Below, piece by piece: positions 38,654 to 49,309 of a stretch of 64,000 nucleotides of DNA. Below the pieces are notes generated by a model. It was not told the DNA's origin. It worked only from the letters and a program-made list of their open reading frames with translations, and searched no databases. Source of the stretch: Branchinecta lynchi (Eukaryota > Arthropoda > Branchiopoda > Anostraca > Branchinectidae). The stretch's first letter is position 1. Each line of letters begins with the position of its first letter. The position numbers and the translations under genes were made by a program. The stretch lies in contig JAKZAP010000009.1 of NCBI GenBank assembly GCA_023053575.1, positions 15,853,869-15,917,868 of the forward strand, read 5' to 3'.

Positions 38654-39625
38654 TTCTATTTACAAAAAGGTTTGATATTGAAAAGAGTACACAGAATACT
38701 AGGATTCACTGAAAGTGCTTACTTAAAAGGATACATAGACCACAACACAGCACTTAGAACTAAAGGTACAAATGATTTTGAAAAGGATTTCTTTAAGCTT
38801 ATGAATAATGCTTGCTTTGGAAAAACTATGGAAAACGTAAGGAAGCGAGCGGATATGGAAATAATAACGGATGATGCAACAAGAGAAAAAATAATAAAGA
38901 AACCCAACTTTAAATCTGAAAAAATTTTTAGTGAAAACTTTTCAGTGGCAAGAATGTCGAAGGAAAAGATAAAATTAGACAAACCAATGTATATCGGCTT
39001 TGCTGTATTGGAACTATCCAAGTTATTGATGTATGAATTCCATTATGATTATATGAAGCCTAAATATGGAGATAAAATTGATTTGTGTTATATGGACACT
39101 GATTCTTTCATATATGATATTAGAACTGAAGATTTTTATCAAGATATCAAACAGGATTTGAATGAGAGGTTCGATACATCTGATTATGCGAAAGATAATC
39201 CATATGGGTTTCCTAATGTAAATAAGAAAGTGATAGGAATGATGAAAGATGAATTAGGTGGACAGGTTATGACAGAATTTGTTGGATTACGATCAAAAGT
39301 ATATGCTTATTTAAAGGACAACCAAGACCCTTCAAAAGCTAGCAAAAAACTGAAAGGAATAAAAACCAATATAGTTAAAGATAAAATTACGATTCAAAAC
39401 TATAAGGATGTACTGTTTGGTAAAACGGAAAACCTTTCTATAACCCAGTATAACTTAAGATCATACAAGCACAATATGTTTCTAGAAGAACAGAATAAAA
39501 AAGCGTTAGATCCTAAGGATGATAAAAGGATAGTAACAAGCGATAAAATACACACTTTACCTTTAGGTTATAAACATAATATAATATATAAAGTACCACC
39601 TTCAAAAATTCAAGTACCTACTTAA
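38654..39625 (+). pseudogene. polB: DNA polymerase B, 3' part (split by insertion)
   Basis: Resumes exactly where the 5' part stops (FYLQKGLILKR region) and carries motif B KLMNNACFGKT and motif C YMDTDS intact. The stop is shifted: the Polinton-1 ending GYKH is followed here by about ten extra codons that run into the iteron array. Confidence 0.93.
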
Positions 39626-40150
39626 AAACTTCAAGTACCTATTTAAAAACTTCAAGTACCTACTTAAAAACTTCAAGTACCTACTTCACAACTTCAAGTA
39701 CCTACTTAAAAACTTCAAGTACCTACTTAAAACTTCAAGTACCTACTTCAAAACTTCAAGTACCTACTTAAAAAATTCAAGTACCTACTTAAAAAATTCA
39801 AGTACCTACTTAAAAAAATCAAGTACCTACTTAAAAAAATCAAGTACCTACTCAAATAATTCAAGTACCTACTTAAAAAAAATCAAGTACCTACTTAAAA
39901 ACTTCAAGTACCTACTTAAAAAATTCAAGTACCTACTTAAAAAATCAAGTACCTACTTCAAAACTTCAAGTACCTACTTAAAAAATTCAAGTACCTACTT
40001 AAAAAAATCAAGTACCTACCTAAAAAAAATCAAGTACCTACTTAAAAATTCAAGTACCTACTTAAAAAAATCAAGTACCTACTTAAAAAAAATCAAGTAC
40101 CTACTTAAAAAATTCAAGTATATACTTAAAATACTCAAGTAAATCTTATA
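39590..40150. repeat. Iteron-like array after polB, expanded (about 25 units)
   Basis: About 24 copies of the TCAAGTACCTACTT unit with A-rich linkers plus a terminal AAGTATATACTT, double the number in Polinton-1. Most cores are perfect AAGTACCTACTT, with rare variants (CCTATTT, CCTACTC, CCTACCT). The 3' end adjoining the ATPase start is the same in both elements. Confidence 0.92.
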
Positions 40151-40172
40151 ATGAAAAATTCTTCCTAAATAA

Positions 40173-40865
40173 ATGAATGAAAAGGCACCAATCAAAGTGT
40201 ATGATTTTAGCGAAAAGAATAACTATCAGAACAAACACGAACTTGCACCTCAGTGGCCATTCAGATTATTAATTTGTGCAAGTTCTGGAACAGGAAAAAC
40301 CAATCTACTCTTGAATTTAATTTATGAATATATCTGTTTCAACCGAATATACTTGTATGCAAAAGATCTTGAAGAAGATAAATATAAAGATCTCATAACC
40401 AATTTAACCACCTTGGAATCAAAATGTAAAACGAATATTTTAACCGTAAGTAATGACCTTAATGATATTATTGATGTTGACGATCTAGACCCTAAATACC
40501 AAAACTTGATTATCTTTGATGATTTTGTTACTGAAAAAGACCAGAAGAAAATAGAAGACTTATTCATACGAGGAAGAAAGAACAATGCCTCAATTGTTTA
40601 TTTATCACAGAGCTATCATAAAACCCCAAAGGTGGTAAGACTTCAATGTAATTACTTCGCATTCTTTCAGTGCTCTAATCCAAAAGAAATAAAATTAATC
40701 AGACAAAATCATGTATCTAATATAGACAATGAGAACTTTATGAAACAATTCGAGGTTGCAACCAAAGGCTACGGATTCTTCTTTGTTGATTTAAAAACAA
40801 AAGATAAAGATATGATTTGTAGGAAAAACTTGAAAAGTTTACTAGATAATTTCGTTCTGTTGTAA
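40173..40865 (+). CDS. Genome-packaging ATPase (Polinton-2)
   Basis: 230 aa, open. Walker A is ASSGTGKT and Walker B LIIFDD, with the YLSQSYHKTP segment retained. It differs from the Polinton-1 copy at scattered positions, and the C-terminus is a few residues longer because the original stop is lost, ending TAA at 40863-40865, directly before the next ATG. Many substitutions are conservative, so it may have decayed little. Confidence 0.9.
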   Translation: MNEKAPIKVYDFSEKNNYQNKHELAPQWPFRLLICASSGTGKTNLLLNLIYEYICFNRIYLYAKDLEEDKYKDLITNLTTLESKCKTNILTVSNDLNDIIDVDDLDPKYQNLIIFDDFVTEKDQKKIEDLFIRGRKNNASIVYLSQSYHKTPKVVRLQCNYFAFFQCSNPKEIKLIRQNHVSNIDNENFMKQFEVATKGYGFFFVDLKTKDKDMICRKNLKSLLDNFVLL

Positions 40866-41481
40866 ATGAATAAATTCGGTAGTGTTGGGAAAAAGGTTAG
40901 TAACGAATCGAATGAAAAGAGTTACTGATGAGAACGGTAATATTAACCTACACGATAAGAGAATTACTAATTTAGGGGATGCTAAAGCTGACCAGGACGC
41001 TATTAGTTTCAGATCCATGACTATTATTCTGAATCAATTTAACGAAGAAATTACCGCACAACAAGTGGGGACAAATCAGTATTTTAGCGAATATATCAAC
41101 AGATTAACTGCGGTACATGATTCTCCTGAAAATTTATTGGTAAGGATTAATGATAAAGGGTTATTTGTAAAAGAAATAGTTCGAGTTAATGATAAAGAAA
41201 TTAATGCTGAAAACAAGTTGATAACAAATGTTCAAAACCCTAGAAACAAAAATGATGCTGTTAATTTAGCTACGTTAACTACGAATCTTTTAGAGTATGA
41301 CAAAAAGCTTCTTGGTCAACACACCCATAACAGTAAAATCGAAGCACAGATTGCTGACCAACTAAGTCATATCAATAATATTGAAAGAGCAGTAGTAAAT
41401 ATTTTAAAAAGGCTTCTAAAGCTAAAACCTGTTGACAAACCATTCGTTACCAGTATAGAAAAAATTATGGCTGGTAAATAA
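40866..41481 (+). pseudogene. Fibre-like protein gene with 2-bp deletion
   Basis: ATG at 40866 keeps TAAATG, but a loss of two bases near 40920 (AAGAGAGTTACT in Polinton-1, AAGAGTTACT here) ends that frame after about 20 codons. The rest of the frame is open from about 40912 (ATG AAA AGA GTT ACT), so an N-terminally shorter product of about 190 aa could still be made. Both shaft-like repeats are present. Confidence 0.8.
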
Positions 41482-41511
41482 ATTTTATAAGATAAATTAA
41501 TTCCCTAATAA

Positions 41512-42132
41512 ATGGTTGAAACAATGGAGTATACAGTTTATTTGTCAAAGCTTCAGAAAGGAAAGCTGAAGAAATGTTTTGGTGCTAAACAAAAATGTCA
41601 GATACGTGTTAGTCATAGTAGACAAAATGAACGAGAACCAGTAAAGTTACTTTTAAGTATACGACAAATTGATAAAGTTGAAACATGTAAAATGAATAAT
41701 AAAGGTTGTGATATTGATGTATCATACAAACAGATGAAAGAAGCGATTCAAAAGGGTGGATTACTTCCTTTCCTAATACCGTTAGCAATTACCCGTGGTA
41801 AGGCTGCTTTAACCAGTGGTGCTGCTGCTTTGGGTACATTCGCTGGTAAGAAAATTATGGATAAAAGGACCAACACAGGTGGTGCGCTAAAACTTCCTGG
41901 AACACAAAAAGTTGTGGGTAATGGGGTACGTGGAAAGGAAACCGATGATGTCAACATAGGTGGAGCGCTTAAACTTCCTGGAACACAAAAAGTTGTGGGT
42001 AATGGGGTACGGGGAAGGCCTAGGAAGGAAAAAAACGATGATGTCAACACAGGTGGAGCGCTTACACTCATGGGGTACGTGGAAGGCCTAGGAAGTCAAA
42101 AAACGGGGATATCAAAAAAGAAGCAAAAGTAA
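41512..42132 (+). CDS. pX/core-like protein (Polinton-2, rearranged C-terminus)
   Basis: 206 aa. The N-terminal 110 residues match the Polinton-1 protein, including the Gly/Ala hydrophobic block. The C-terminal region has three TGGAL(K/T)L-type units, with GGALKLPGTQKVVGNGVRG twice and one GRPRK AT-hook. The last unit is fused out of register, so the ending (GYVEGLGSQKTGISKKKQK) is read in another frame than in Polinton-1. The tract is a coding minisatellite. Confidence 0.65.
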   Translation: MVETMEYTVYLSKLQKGKLKKCFGAKQKCQIRVSHSRQNEREPVKLLLSIRQIDKVETCKMNNKGCDIDVSYKQMKEAIQKGGLLPFLIPLAITRGKAALTSGAAALGTFAGKKIMDKRTNTGGALKLPGTQKVVGNGVRGKETDDVNIGGALKLPGTQKVVGNGVRGRPRKEKNDDVNTGGALTLMGYVEGLGSQKTGISKKKQK

Positions 42133-42160
42133 AGTAGGACCTCTAACCAATTTTGATATT

Positions 42161-42488
42161 ATGTATGCATTAGGGGATATACCACATTTTAGAGGTGTTT
42201 TCTCTATAGATACGCTACCCAAACAGATAAATAACCTAGAATGCGATGTCATTAATTATGATAAACTCGGAATGCCTGGAACTCACTGGGTTGCCTATTG
42301 TAATCTACCTGAATACCCCCATGTAGAATTTTTCGATTCTTTCGGCATTCCCCCAGGAAAAGAAATAATTAAATATCTAAAAACTTCAAAGAAAAAATAA
42401 CTTATGAAAATCTTGCTGTTCAAAATATAGATGAATTAAACTGTGGACTTCACTGTATTTCCTACATTAAGCGCAAAATGAAGTTGGT
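42161..42488 (+). pseudogene. Adenain-like protease gene, frameshifted
   Basis: The frame is open to codon 79 (LKTSKKK then TAA) because one A is missing from the run near 42390-42397. The catalytic His and Asp are encoded before the break; the Gln and Cys (ELNCGLHC) lie after it in another frame. Product inactive. Confidence 0.9.
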
Positions 42489-42521
42489 AGCTTTTCGTTT
42501 ATAAAAATTGTTTTCTAATAA

Positions 42522-42689
42522 ATGGAGATTTATTGTATGAAATGTAAAAAGAAAACTGATACTGAATCAATGTTTAATGCAGTGTCACAGAAAAATAATG
42601 TTCCAATGCTGAAAGGTAATTGTGTTATTTGCGGATCGAGGAAAAATCTGTTTTTAAAAAAAACCTCGACGCAGAAAAAGATATATTAA
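42522..42689 (+). CDS. Short zinc-ribbon protein (Polinton-2)
   Basis: A 55-codon homologue of 9876-10043 with both CxxC knuckles, the TTCTAATAAATG start context and the same T-TTA-AAA slip site (42653-42659). Several substitutions (STDTE to KTDTE, FKAVSH to FNAVSQ) leave the frame open. Confidence 0.7.
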   Translation: MEIYCMKCKKKTDTESMFNAVSQKNNVPMLKGNCVICGSRKNLFLKKTSTQKKIY

Positions 42690-42777
42690 AGACGTATTAT
42701 TCTAATTATTCGGGTGTTGATGATATTCACAGAAAGTTAAAAGAAAATGGAGTGAAGGTTTCTAAAGATACAATAAA
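42620..42777 (+). pseudogene. int: Integrase, 5' fragment
   Basis: The open frame equivalent to 9974-10132 of Polinton-1, ending at the family A insertion after ACAATAAA. As in Polinton-1, no ATG starts it. Confidence 0.85.
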
Positions 42778-44973
42778 CAAGAGCTATGAGCTCATATGGC
42801 ACTTGTTACGAGTAGGCACGGCTCGGTTATGTCAATGATATATCTAGTGTTTGCTAGGTGTCTTCCCACCAAGTTTCATCTCGATCCCTCCACTCATAGC
42901 GTTTTCCAATATTTCCGGTTCTCCCCTCCAGCTCCCCCCCAAAAGTCACCGGATCCGGTCCGGATTTTAAGTGGGTCGTCTGAGGCATGAGGTCTTTCCA
43001 AATATCAAGTTTCATCAAGATCCGGTCACCCGTTCAAAAGTTATAAATACCTCAAGATTCCGGATTCCCCCTCCCTCCACTCCCCCGACAGTGCCCGAAT
43101 CGGCTCGGTTATGTCAATGATGTATCTAGTGTTTGCTAGGTGTCTTCCCACCAAGTTTCATCTCGATCCCTCCACTCATAGCGTTTCCAAAGATTTCCGG
43201 TTGCCCCCTCCCGCTCCCCCCAAAAGTCACCGGATCCGGTCCAGATTTTAAGTGGGTCGTCTGAGGGATGAGGTCTTTCCAAATATCAAGTTCCATCGAG
43301 ATCCGATCACCCGTTCAAAAGTTATAAATACCTCAAGATTCCGGATTCCCCCTCCCTCTACTCCCCCCACAGTACCCAAATCGGCTCGGTTATGTCAATG
43401 ATGTATCTAGTGTTTGCTAGGTGTCTTCCCACCAAGTTTCATCTCGATCCCTCCACTCATAGCGTTTCCCAAGATTTCCGGTTGCCCCCTCCAGCTCCCC
43501 CCAAAAGTCACCGGATCCGGTCCAGATTTTAAGTGGGTCGTCTGAGGGATGAGGTCTTTCCAAATATCAAGTTCCATCGAGATCCGATCCCCCGTTCAAA
43601 AGTTATAAATACCTCAAGATTCCGGATTCCCCCTCCCTCTACTCCCCCCACAGTGCCCGAATCGGCTCGGTTATGTCAACGATGTATCTAGTGTTTGCTA
43701 GGTGTCTTCCCACAAAGTTTCATCTCGATCCCTCCACTCATAGCGTTTCCCAAGATTTCCGGTTGCCCCCTCCAGCTCCCCCCAAAAGTCACCGGATCCG
43801 GTCCAGATTTTAAGTGGGTCGTCTGAGGGATGAGGTCTTTCCAAATATCAAGTTCCATCGAGATCCGATCACCCGTTCAAAAGTTATAAATACCTCAAGA
43901 TTCCGGATTCCCCCTCCCTCTACTCCCCCCACAGTACCCGAATCGGCTCGGTTATGTCAATGATGTATCTAGTGTTTGCTAGGTGTCTTCCCACCAAGTT
44001 TCATCTCGATCCCTCCACTCATAGCGTTTCCCAAGATTTCCGGTTGCCCCCTCCAGCTCCCCCCAAAAGTCACCGGATCCGGTCCGGATTTTAAGTAGGT
44101 CGTCTGAGGCATGAGGTCTTTCCAAATATCAAGTTCCATCGAGATCCGATCACCCGTTCAAAAGTTATAAATACCTCAAGATTCCGGATTCCCCCTCCCT
44201 CTACTCCCCCCACAGTACCCGAATCGGCTCGGTTATGTCAATGATGTATCTAGTGTTTGCTAGGTGTCTTCCCACCAAGTTTCATCTCGATCCCTCCACT
44301 CATAGCGTTTCCCAAGATTTCCGGTTGCCCCCTCCAGCTCCCCCCAAAAGTCACCGGATCCGGTCCGGATTTTAACTAGGTCGTCTGAGGCATGAGGTCT
44401 TTCCAAATATCAAGTTCCATCGAGATCCGATCACCCGTTCAAAAGTTATAAATACCTCAAGATTCCGGATTCCCCTCCCTCCACTCCCCCCCACAGTGCC
44501 CGAATCGGCTCGGTTATGTCAACGATGTATCTAGTGTTTGCTAGGTGTCTTCCCACCAAGTTTCATCTCGATCCCTCCACTCATAGCGTTTCCCAAGATT
44601 TCCGGTTGCCCCCTCCAGCTCCCCCCAAAAGTCACCGGATCCGGTCCGGATTTTAAGTGGGTCGTCTGAGACATGAGGTCGTTCCAAATATCAAGTTTCA
44701 TCGAGATCCGATAACCCGTTCAAAAGTTAAAAATACCTCAAGATTCCGGATTCCCCCTCCCTCCACTCCCCCCACGGTGCTCGGATCGGGGAAGTGACTA
44801 TTTCCAACTTAATCATTTGGGGTCCCTGATATGCCTGCCAAGTTTTATCATCCTAGCTTATGTGGAAGTGCCCGAACTAGCAAAACCTGGACAGACCGAC
44901 AGACCGACAGACCGACGGACGGACAGAAATTGCGATCGCTATATGGCACTTGGCCGAAGGGCAAGTGCCATAA
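42778..44973 (-). mobile_element. Family A element A2 inserted in the Polinton-2 integrase
   Basis: Reverse orientation. The 3' terminus CAAGAGCTATGAGCTCATAT is at the left; the 5' hairpin TGGCACTTGGCCGAAGGGCA with AGTGCCA is at the right (44944-44970). The GTCT/GGAC short tandem run lies at 44893-44925. Compared with Polinton-1 (six A), the site now has three A on the left and five on the right, so two extra bases, as for A1. This is the same family as 21326-24361 with fewer internal units. Confidence 0.85.
42822..44790 (-). repeat. Tandem array, period 281 bp, about 7 units
   Basis: Reverse-complement units of the array at 21503-24320, with the same variant blocks (AGTACCCGAATCGGCTCGG versus GTGCCCGAATCGGCTCGG). 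The order of variants next to each terminus matches that in A1, suggesting both derive from one source with loss of central units. Confidence 0.88.
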
Positions 44974-45803
44974 AAATGTGTTGCAAAATGAGCATTTGTA
45001 TACGTTACACAAACCTTCCTATCCCAATTTTGAAAGGAGACGAGTCTATGTTCACTATGTTGATGAGCAATGGCAAGCTGATTTAGTTGACCTCCAGAAA
45101 TATAAAAAAAGTGAATGATAAAGCAAACTACATCTTGACTGTTATTGATTGCTTTAGTAAATACGCTTGGTGTGTCCCTTTGAAAGATAAAACGGGTGCT
45201 GGAATAATAAACGCATTCAGTCATATATTTAAAGAAAGAATTCCTAGAAAGTTGCAAACTGATAAAGGTAAGGAATTTGTAATGAGAAATGTTCAATCTT
45301 TTTTGAAAAATAACGATATACACTGGTTTGCATCTGAAAGCGAATTGAAAGCACAAATCGTTGAACGGTTCAATAGAACGCTGAAAGACAAGTTATGGAA
45401 ATATTTTACTCACAACAACACTAACAGATGGATTGATATTCTACCTGTATTCGTAAATAATTATAATAACTCATACCATCGTTCAATACAAATGAAACCA
45501 ATTTATGCTAGTAAAAAGGTGAATCAGAAAAAGGTTTACAATGCTTTGTTTCCTCCAGTAGATGACTGCAAAATCACAGGAAACTCACAGAGTCACAAAG
45601 TCAAAGTAGGGGATTTAGTCAGAATTAAAAAAGAAAAAAGTGTTTTTGATAAAGGATATTTACCGAATTATACGGATGAAGTATTTCAGATAGCAACCAT
45701 CAGACCTACCATTCCCATTACTTATGAAATATCTGACAAAAGTGGGGAATTAATTCAAGGAGGGTTTTATGAAAAAGAACTTTCAAAATTTATTATGAAA
45801 TAA
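44974..45803 (+). pseudogene. int: Integrase, 3' part, frameshifted
   Basis: Resumes at AAAATGTGTTGCAAAATGAG. The first catalytic Asp (WQADL) is in one frame. A 1-bp gain in the A-run near 45105-45112 puts the rest (45087-45803 frame) in another. That frame has the second Asp (QTDKG), the Glu (IVERFNRT) and the C-terminal chromo/SH3-like segment, with a four-residue insertion (SQSH) before KVKVGDLVRI. Not functional as it stands. Confidence 0.9.
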
Positions 45804-45819
45804 AATTACTTGTATATAA

Positions 45820-46638
45820 ATGGATTCAAGACGCTTGAGTGATATGTTATCGGATATAGTGAAGAACAGAGAAATTCAGAGAAGAAAGGTTCAACAAAAT
45901 GAGATTGAGAAGGCAGGATTTCGGGAATATGCTTCAGAATTAAACGCTCCAGTTGTTATGGCACAAAATGAAAACACTAAAGATACCATCAAAAAATTAC
46001 AAGAGAACGCTGAAACGATAATTAATAAACTACAGGAAGGTGATAATAATTCAAGAAGACGGTTTGTCAGATTAGGTGATACATTTAAAACAGCTTTACA
46101 GACCACTACTTCAGAGGAATCGAGTCGAGCGCCCACTCATGCTTTAGAACCTTCTCCCGATTTAGGTCCACTATCCATTGAAATGAATAAAGATATTACC
46201 CAAGAGTTGTTAAATCAGATTAATTCAAAACATGTAGTATCGTTGGGTGGCAATGATCATTATTTTAAAATGCCTACGTATTACATTAGTCATCCTATGG
46301 ATATAGAGGAGGCTCTGGATCTTTTAACAAAAATGAGTCAAAGTTATGGTGGTAAGGGTTACTCTAGCCATGATCAAATTATTGAATTCATAAAGAAATA
46401 CAAGGATAGGTTAAGAACCATTCAAAATAATGTGGCATTAGTCAAACAACAAGGAACTGGAATATTTATGAATTGTGATGAAATGATTTCAAAATTATAC
46501 ACTTTGATAGGTAGCAGAGTAAACGGAAATAAATCTGATGAGGTGAGAAATGAAGCTATTGATATTTTGGATTCGTTAATGCGAAATAAATTTCTTACGA
46601 AGAGAGATTACAATTCAATATATAAAAAATATTTCTAA
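45820..46638 (+). CDS. Unknown Polinton protein, 272 aa (Polinton-2)
   Basis: An open homologue of 10962-11786. N- and C-terminal blocks are highly conserved. The middle (about 155-205) has several substitutions and small indels (for example SYGGKGYSSHDQIIEF). Start context GTATATAAATG. Function unknown. Confidence 0.7.
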   Translation: MDSRRLSDMLSDIVKNREIQRRKVQQNEIEKAGFREYASELNAPVVMAQNENTKDTIKKLQENAETIINKLQEGDNNSRRRFVRLGDTFKTALQTTTSEESSRAPTHALEPSPDLGPLSIEMNKDITQELLNQINSKHVVSLGGNDHYFKMPTYYISHPMDIEEALDLLTKMSQSYGGKGYSSHDQIIEFIKKYKDRLRTIQNNVALVKQQGTGIFMNCDEMISKLYTLIGSRVNGNKSDEVRNEAIDILDSLMRNKFLTKRDYNSIYKKYF

Positions 46639-46641
46639 TAA

Positions 46642-47364
46642 ATGGTGTTGTTAAACACTGAAGGTAATGAAAGTATCATTGATATAACATTTAGTCAACC
46701 AATTGAATTGAATCGTAATTGGGATTATGAAATAGGTTTGAATCAGTGTACTTTGTGGTATTCATGGCATAATATAAGTGATAAATTTGGAAATAATACA
46801 TTTCAGTATAGGAAAGATGAAGAGGGGGGGGGGGGGTGGATGAATGTTACTATTCCTAATGGGATGTATAACGATGATTGTTTGAATTATTTTTTGTGTC
46901 AGTATTTTGATACCCCAAAAGATAAATGTCCTATTGTAATTTCATCCAATCCAGCATCTATGAGATTTGTCATACTATTACAAGAAAAATATGTGTTTAG
47001 ATTTAATAGTGACTTGTGTCAGATTTTAGGATTTGAGAAGGATAGTGAGATATCTAAGAAAATCAATGAAGGTACAAAGCTTCCGAATATAACAAGAAGC
47101 GTTGATAAAATTCAAATTCACTGCTCTCTTGTAAACAGTTCTATCGTAAACAAAAGTAAATCAGATGTCATTTGGACATTTGTTCCGAATACAGAACCGG
47201 GTTGTCAAATTGTTGAGAATCCTAGACAATTAATCTACCTTCCTATTAATACAAAAGACTTTATTTACTCCTTGAGAATGACAATTACTGATCAGTTGGG
47301 AAGACCTATCGATTTGAATGGTGATAACGTTGGATACGTGCTGCATTTAAGAAAAGCTTATTGA
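46642..47364 (+). CDS. Minor capsid (penton-like) protein with poly-Gly insertion
   Basis: 240 aa, almost identical to the Polinton-1 protein except that a run of 12-13 G (46826-46838) adds four glycines after RKDEE without breaking the frame, plus one extra C-terminal residue. The insertion lies in a surface-type loop before WMNVTIPNG. Poly-G runs of this kind are common elsewhere in the window, so it is probably a slippage or templated insertion, not a selected change. Confidence 0.8.
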   Translation: MVLLNTEGNESIIDITFSQPIELNRNWDYEIGLNQCTLWYSWHNISDKFGNNTFQYRKDEEGGGGWMNVTIPNGMYNDDCLNYFLCQYFDTPKDKCPIVISSNPASMRFVILLQEKYVFRFNSDLCQILGFEKDSEISKKINEGTKLPNITRSVDKIQIHCSLVNSSIVNKSKSDVIWTFVPNTEPGCQIVENPRQLIYLPINTKDFIYSLRMTITDQLGRPIDLNGDNVGYVLHLRKAY

Positions 47365-47403
47365 AAATGATAGGATTAGTGAAAGAAAATTATTTACCTA
47401 TAA

Positions 47404-47925
47404 ATGTTGATTAATAATAAGCGATTACTTTATAAAAGGCAGTATGGAAGTGGAATCGGTAGTGTATTCAAAAACATTGTTAATTCCCAGTTATTTCAAA
47501 CGTCAGCAAAACAAATAAAAGATGGGGCTATGTCAATGTATAATAATATTATTAAACCGAGAATTGAGTTGTTGAAAAACAGAGCAATAGAATATGAGAA
47601 AGATCTGATCGATGTAAACAAGAAGGAACTCATTGATGTAATTGGAAACAAAAAATCGATGAAGGATCTTATAGGTGTAAATAAAAGGTTAAATATTCTT
47701 TGAGCCCAAGCTGACTTTGAAACATTTATTCAACCAATGTTTACAACGGATACGTCAGGACCCTTGCCAAGAAGGGCCGAAATATCGCTGATGAAAAATC
47801 ATAGCTGACGTATCCGTTGTAAACATTGGTTGAATAAAAAGTAAATAAAAGGATTTTAAATCAAAGAATTCAGGACTTGATCAAAACGTTAATGACTGGA
47901 AATGGATTAAAGATTCTGAAATAAG
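47404..47925 (+). pseudogene. pVI-like small protein gene, interrupted
   Basis: Open for 99 codons, then runs into a 152-bp insert with a stop at 47701-47703. The remaining codons (from about 47853, ending at AAATAA 47920-47925) lie beyond the insert. Confidence 0.85.
47689..47840. mobile_element. 152-bp retroposon-like insert with 12-bp duplication
   Basis: Flanked by GTAAATAAAAGG (47677-47688 and 47841-47852), absent as a pair from Polinton-1. Inside, a perfect inverted repeat of about 32 bp (TTATTCAACCAATG...GGATACGTCAG and its complement CTGACGTATCC...) encloses CCCTTGCCAAGAAGGGCCGA and CGCTGATGA. A 12-bp duplication suggests target-primed insertion; the GGGCCGAAA...CTGATGA words recall hammerhead-bearing Penelope-like repeats, but no proper ribozyme could be drawn. 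Confidence 0.65.
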
Positions 47926-47954
47926 CTTTATTTAATAATTTCTTTCTTATATAA

Positions 47955-49305
47955 ATGGCAGTAAATAAAGTTATCAGTCCGCAATGGAACATTTTTGATG
48001 AACCGCTTGTGGATGAAACAGTGGTTAAATATGAATTTAAAGAAATTCGAGAAACAGATGTGAATGTATCTAACAAATCAGAGTTTGAATTCGTAACAAA
48101 GAAATTAGATTCCTGGTTTTATCCAAGTGAAAGTTATCTTGATGTCAGTGTCAGAATAGTAAACGAAGATGGGACTCCTATAGCTGCAACCGATGTTGCT
48201 ACTTTAACGAATAATGGATTTAATTTATTCAGTACCGCTGAGTCTGTAATAAACGATGAATCGGTTGAAAAAATTAATCATGTTGGTATTACAACTACCG
48301 TTACAAAGTTGATTGAATACTCTGATGATTATTCTAGAAGTGCAGCAAGAAATCATTTCTGGTATAAAGATTATAATCAAGGGAAAGAAATTAATCCTGT
48401 AGTTGCTTTGTTTACTGCAGGGGCTGCAGCAGGGGGTGGAACAGTCAGGTTGACCAATAATGATAATTATAATAAAGGATTTGAAAAAAGATATAACAGA
48501 ACAAAGAGCAGTAAATTAGTAAATATGTATTTACCATTATCAGAATTGTTTGGATTTTTGAAAGGAAACAAACGATTCTTCAGAGGTGCATCGCATAAAA
48601 TATTTCTAAGAAGAAATGATGATAACAACATGATTATAACAAATGGAAATACTAATTTCAAAGTAGTCATCGAGTATTTATCCTCGAAGATCCCTATTGT
48701 AGCTCCTAGTATCGAAATGATGAGTGGATTAGAAAAGGGTCTTGCTAAGGATAAAAAGCATAATCTGATGTGGGAAGCATGTAATAGTTATAAAAGTGAT
48801 GTTAGTCAGAATAAGGAACACACTTGGAAAGTTATTTCTGAGAGAAACAATCCAACAAAAGTAGTTGTGATGCTACAGAAAAATGAAAAGCATAACAATC
48901 AATTAATGAATAATATGGTGTTTGATCATATGAATTTAACAGACATAGAACTTAGAATTAATGGGGATAAATATCCTGAAGAACCACTTAAATGTGATTT
49001 TAGCGATGATAAATGTAAATACTCAAATCTTTTACAATAGGTTCATACATTTGGGTTATAAGCAATTAGCATGTGATACTGGTAGTGTTGTTAGTATAGA
49101 AGAATTTAAAGAAGTATATCCACTATTCTGTTTCGATGTTTCCAAACACGAGTCAAATATTTATAGTGGAACAACTGCTGATATTCAAATAAGTTTAACG
49201 TTGAAAAATATTCAACCCGTACCATATAATGTTTACTGTGTTATATATTATGAAAGAAAAGCTACATTAGATATTATCAATAAAAATATGTATGTGAGTT
49301 TGTGA
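47955..49305 (+). pseudogene. Major capsid protein gene, frameshifted near the end
   Basis: Open for 361 codons with all N-terminal and LPLS...FGF motifs. An extra T in TCTTTTACAATAG (near 49030-49034; TCTTTACAATAG in Polinton-1) then creates a stop at 49038-49040. The last about 90 codons are intact in the next frame to 49305. The Gly/Ala loop is shorter than in Polinton-1. Start context TTATATAAATG. Confidence 0.92.
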
Positions 49306-49309
49306 GCCT

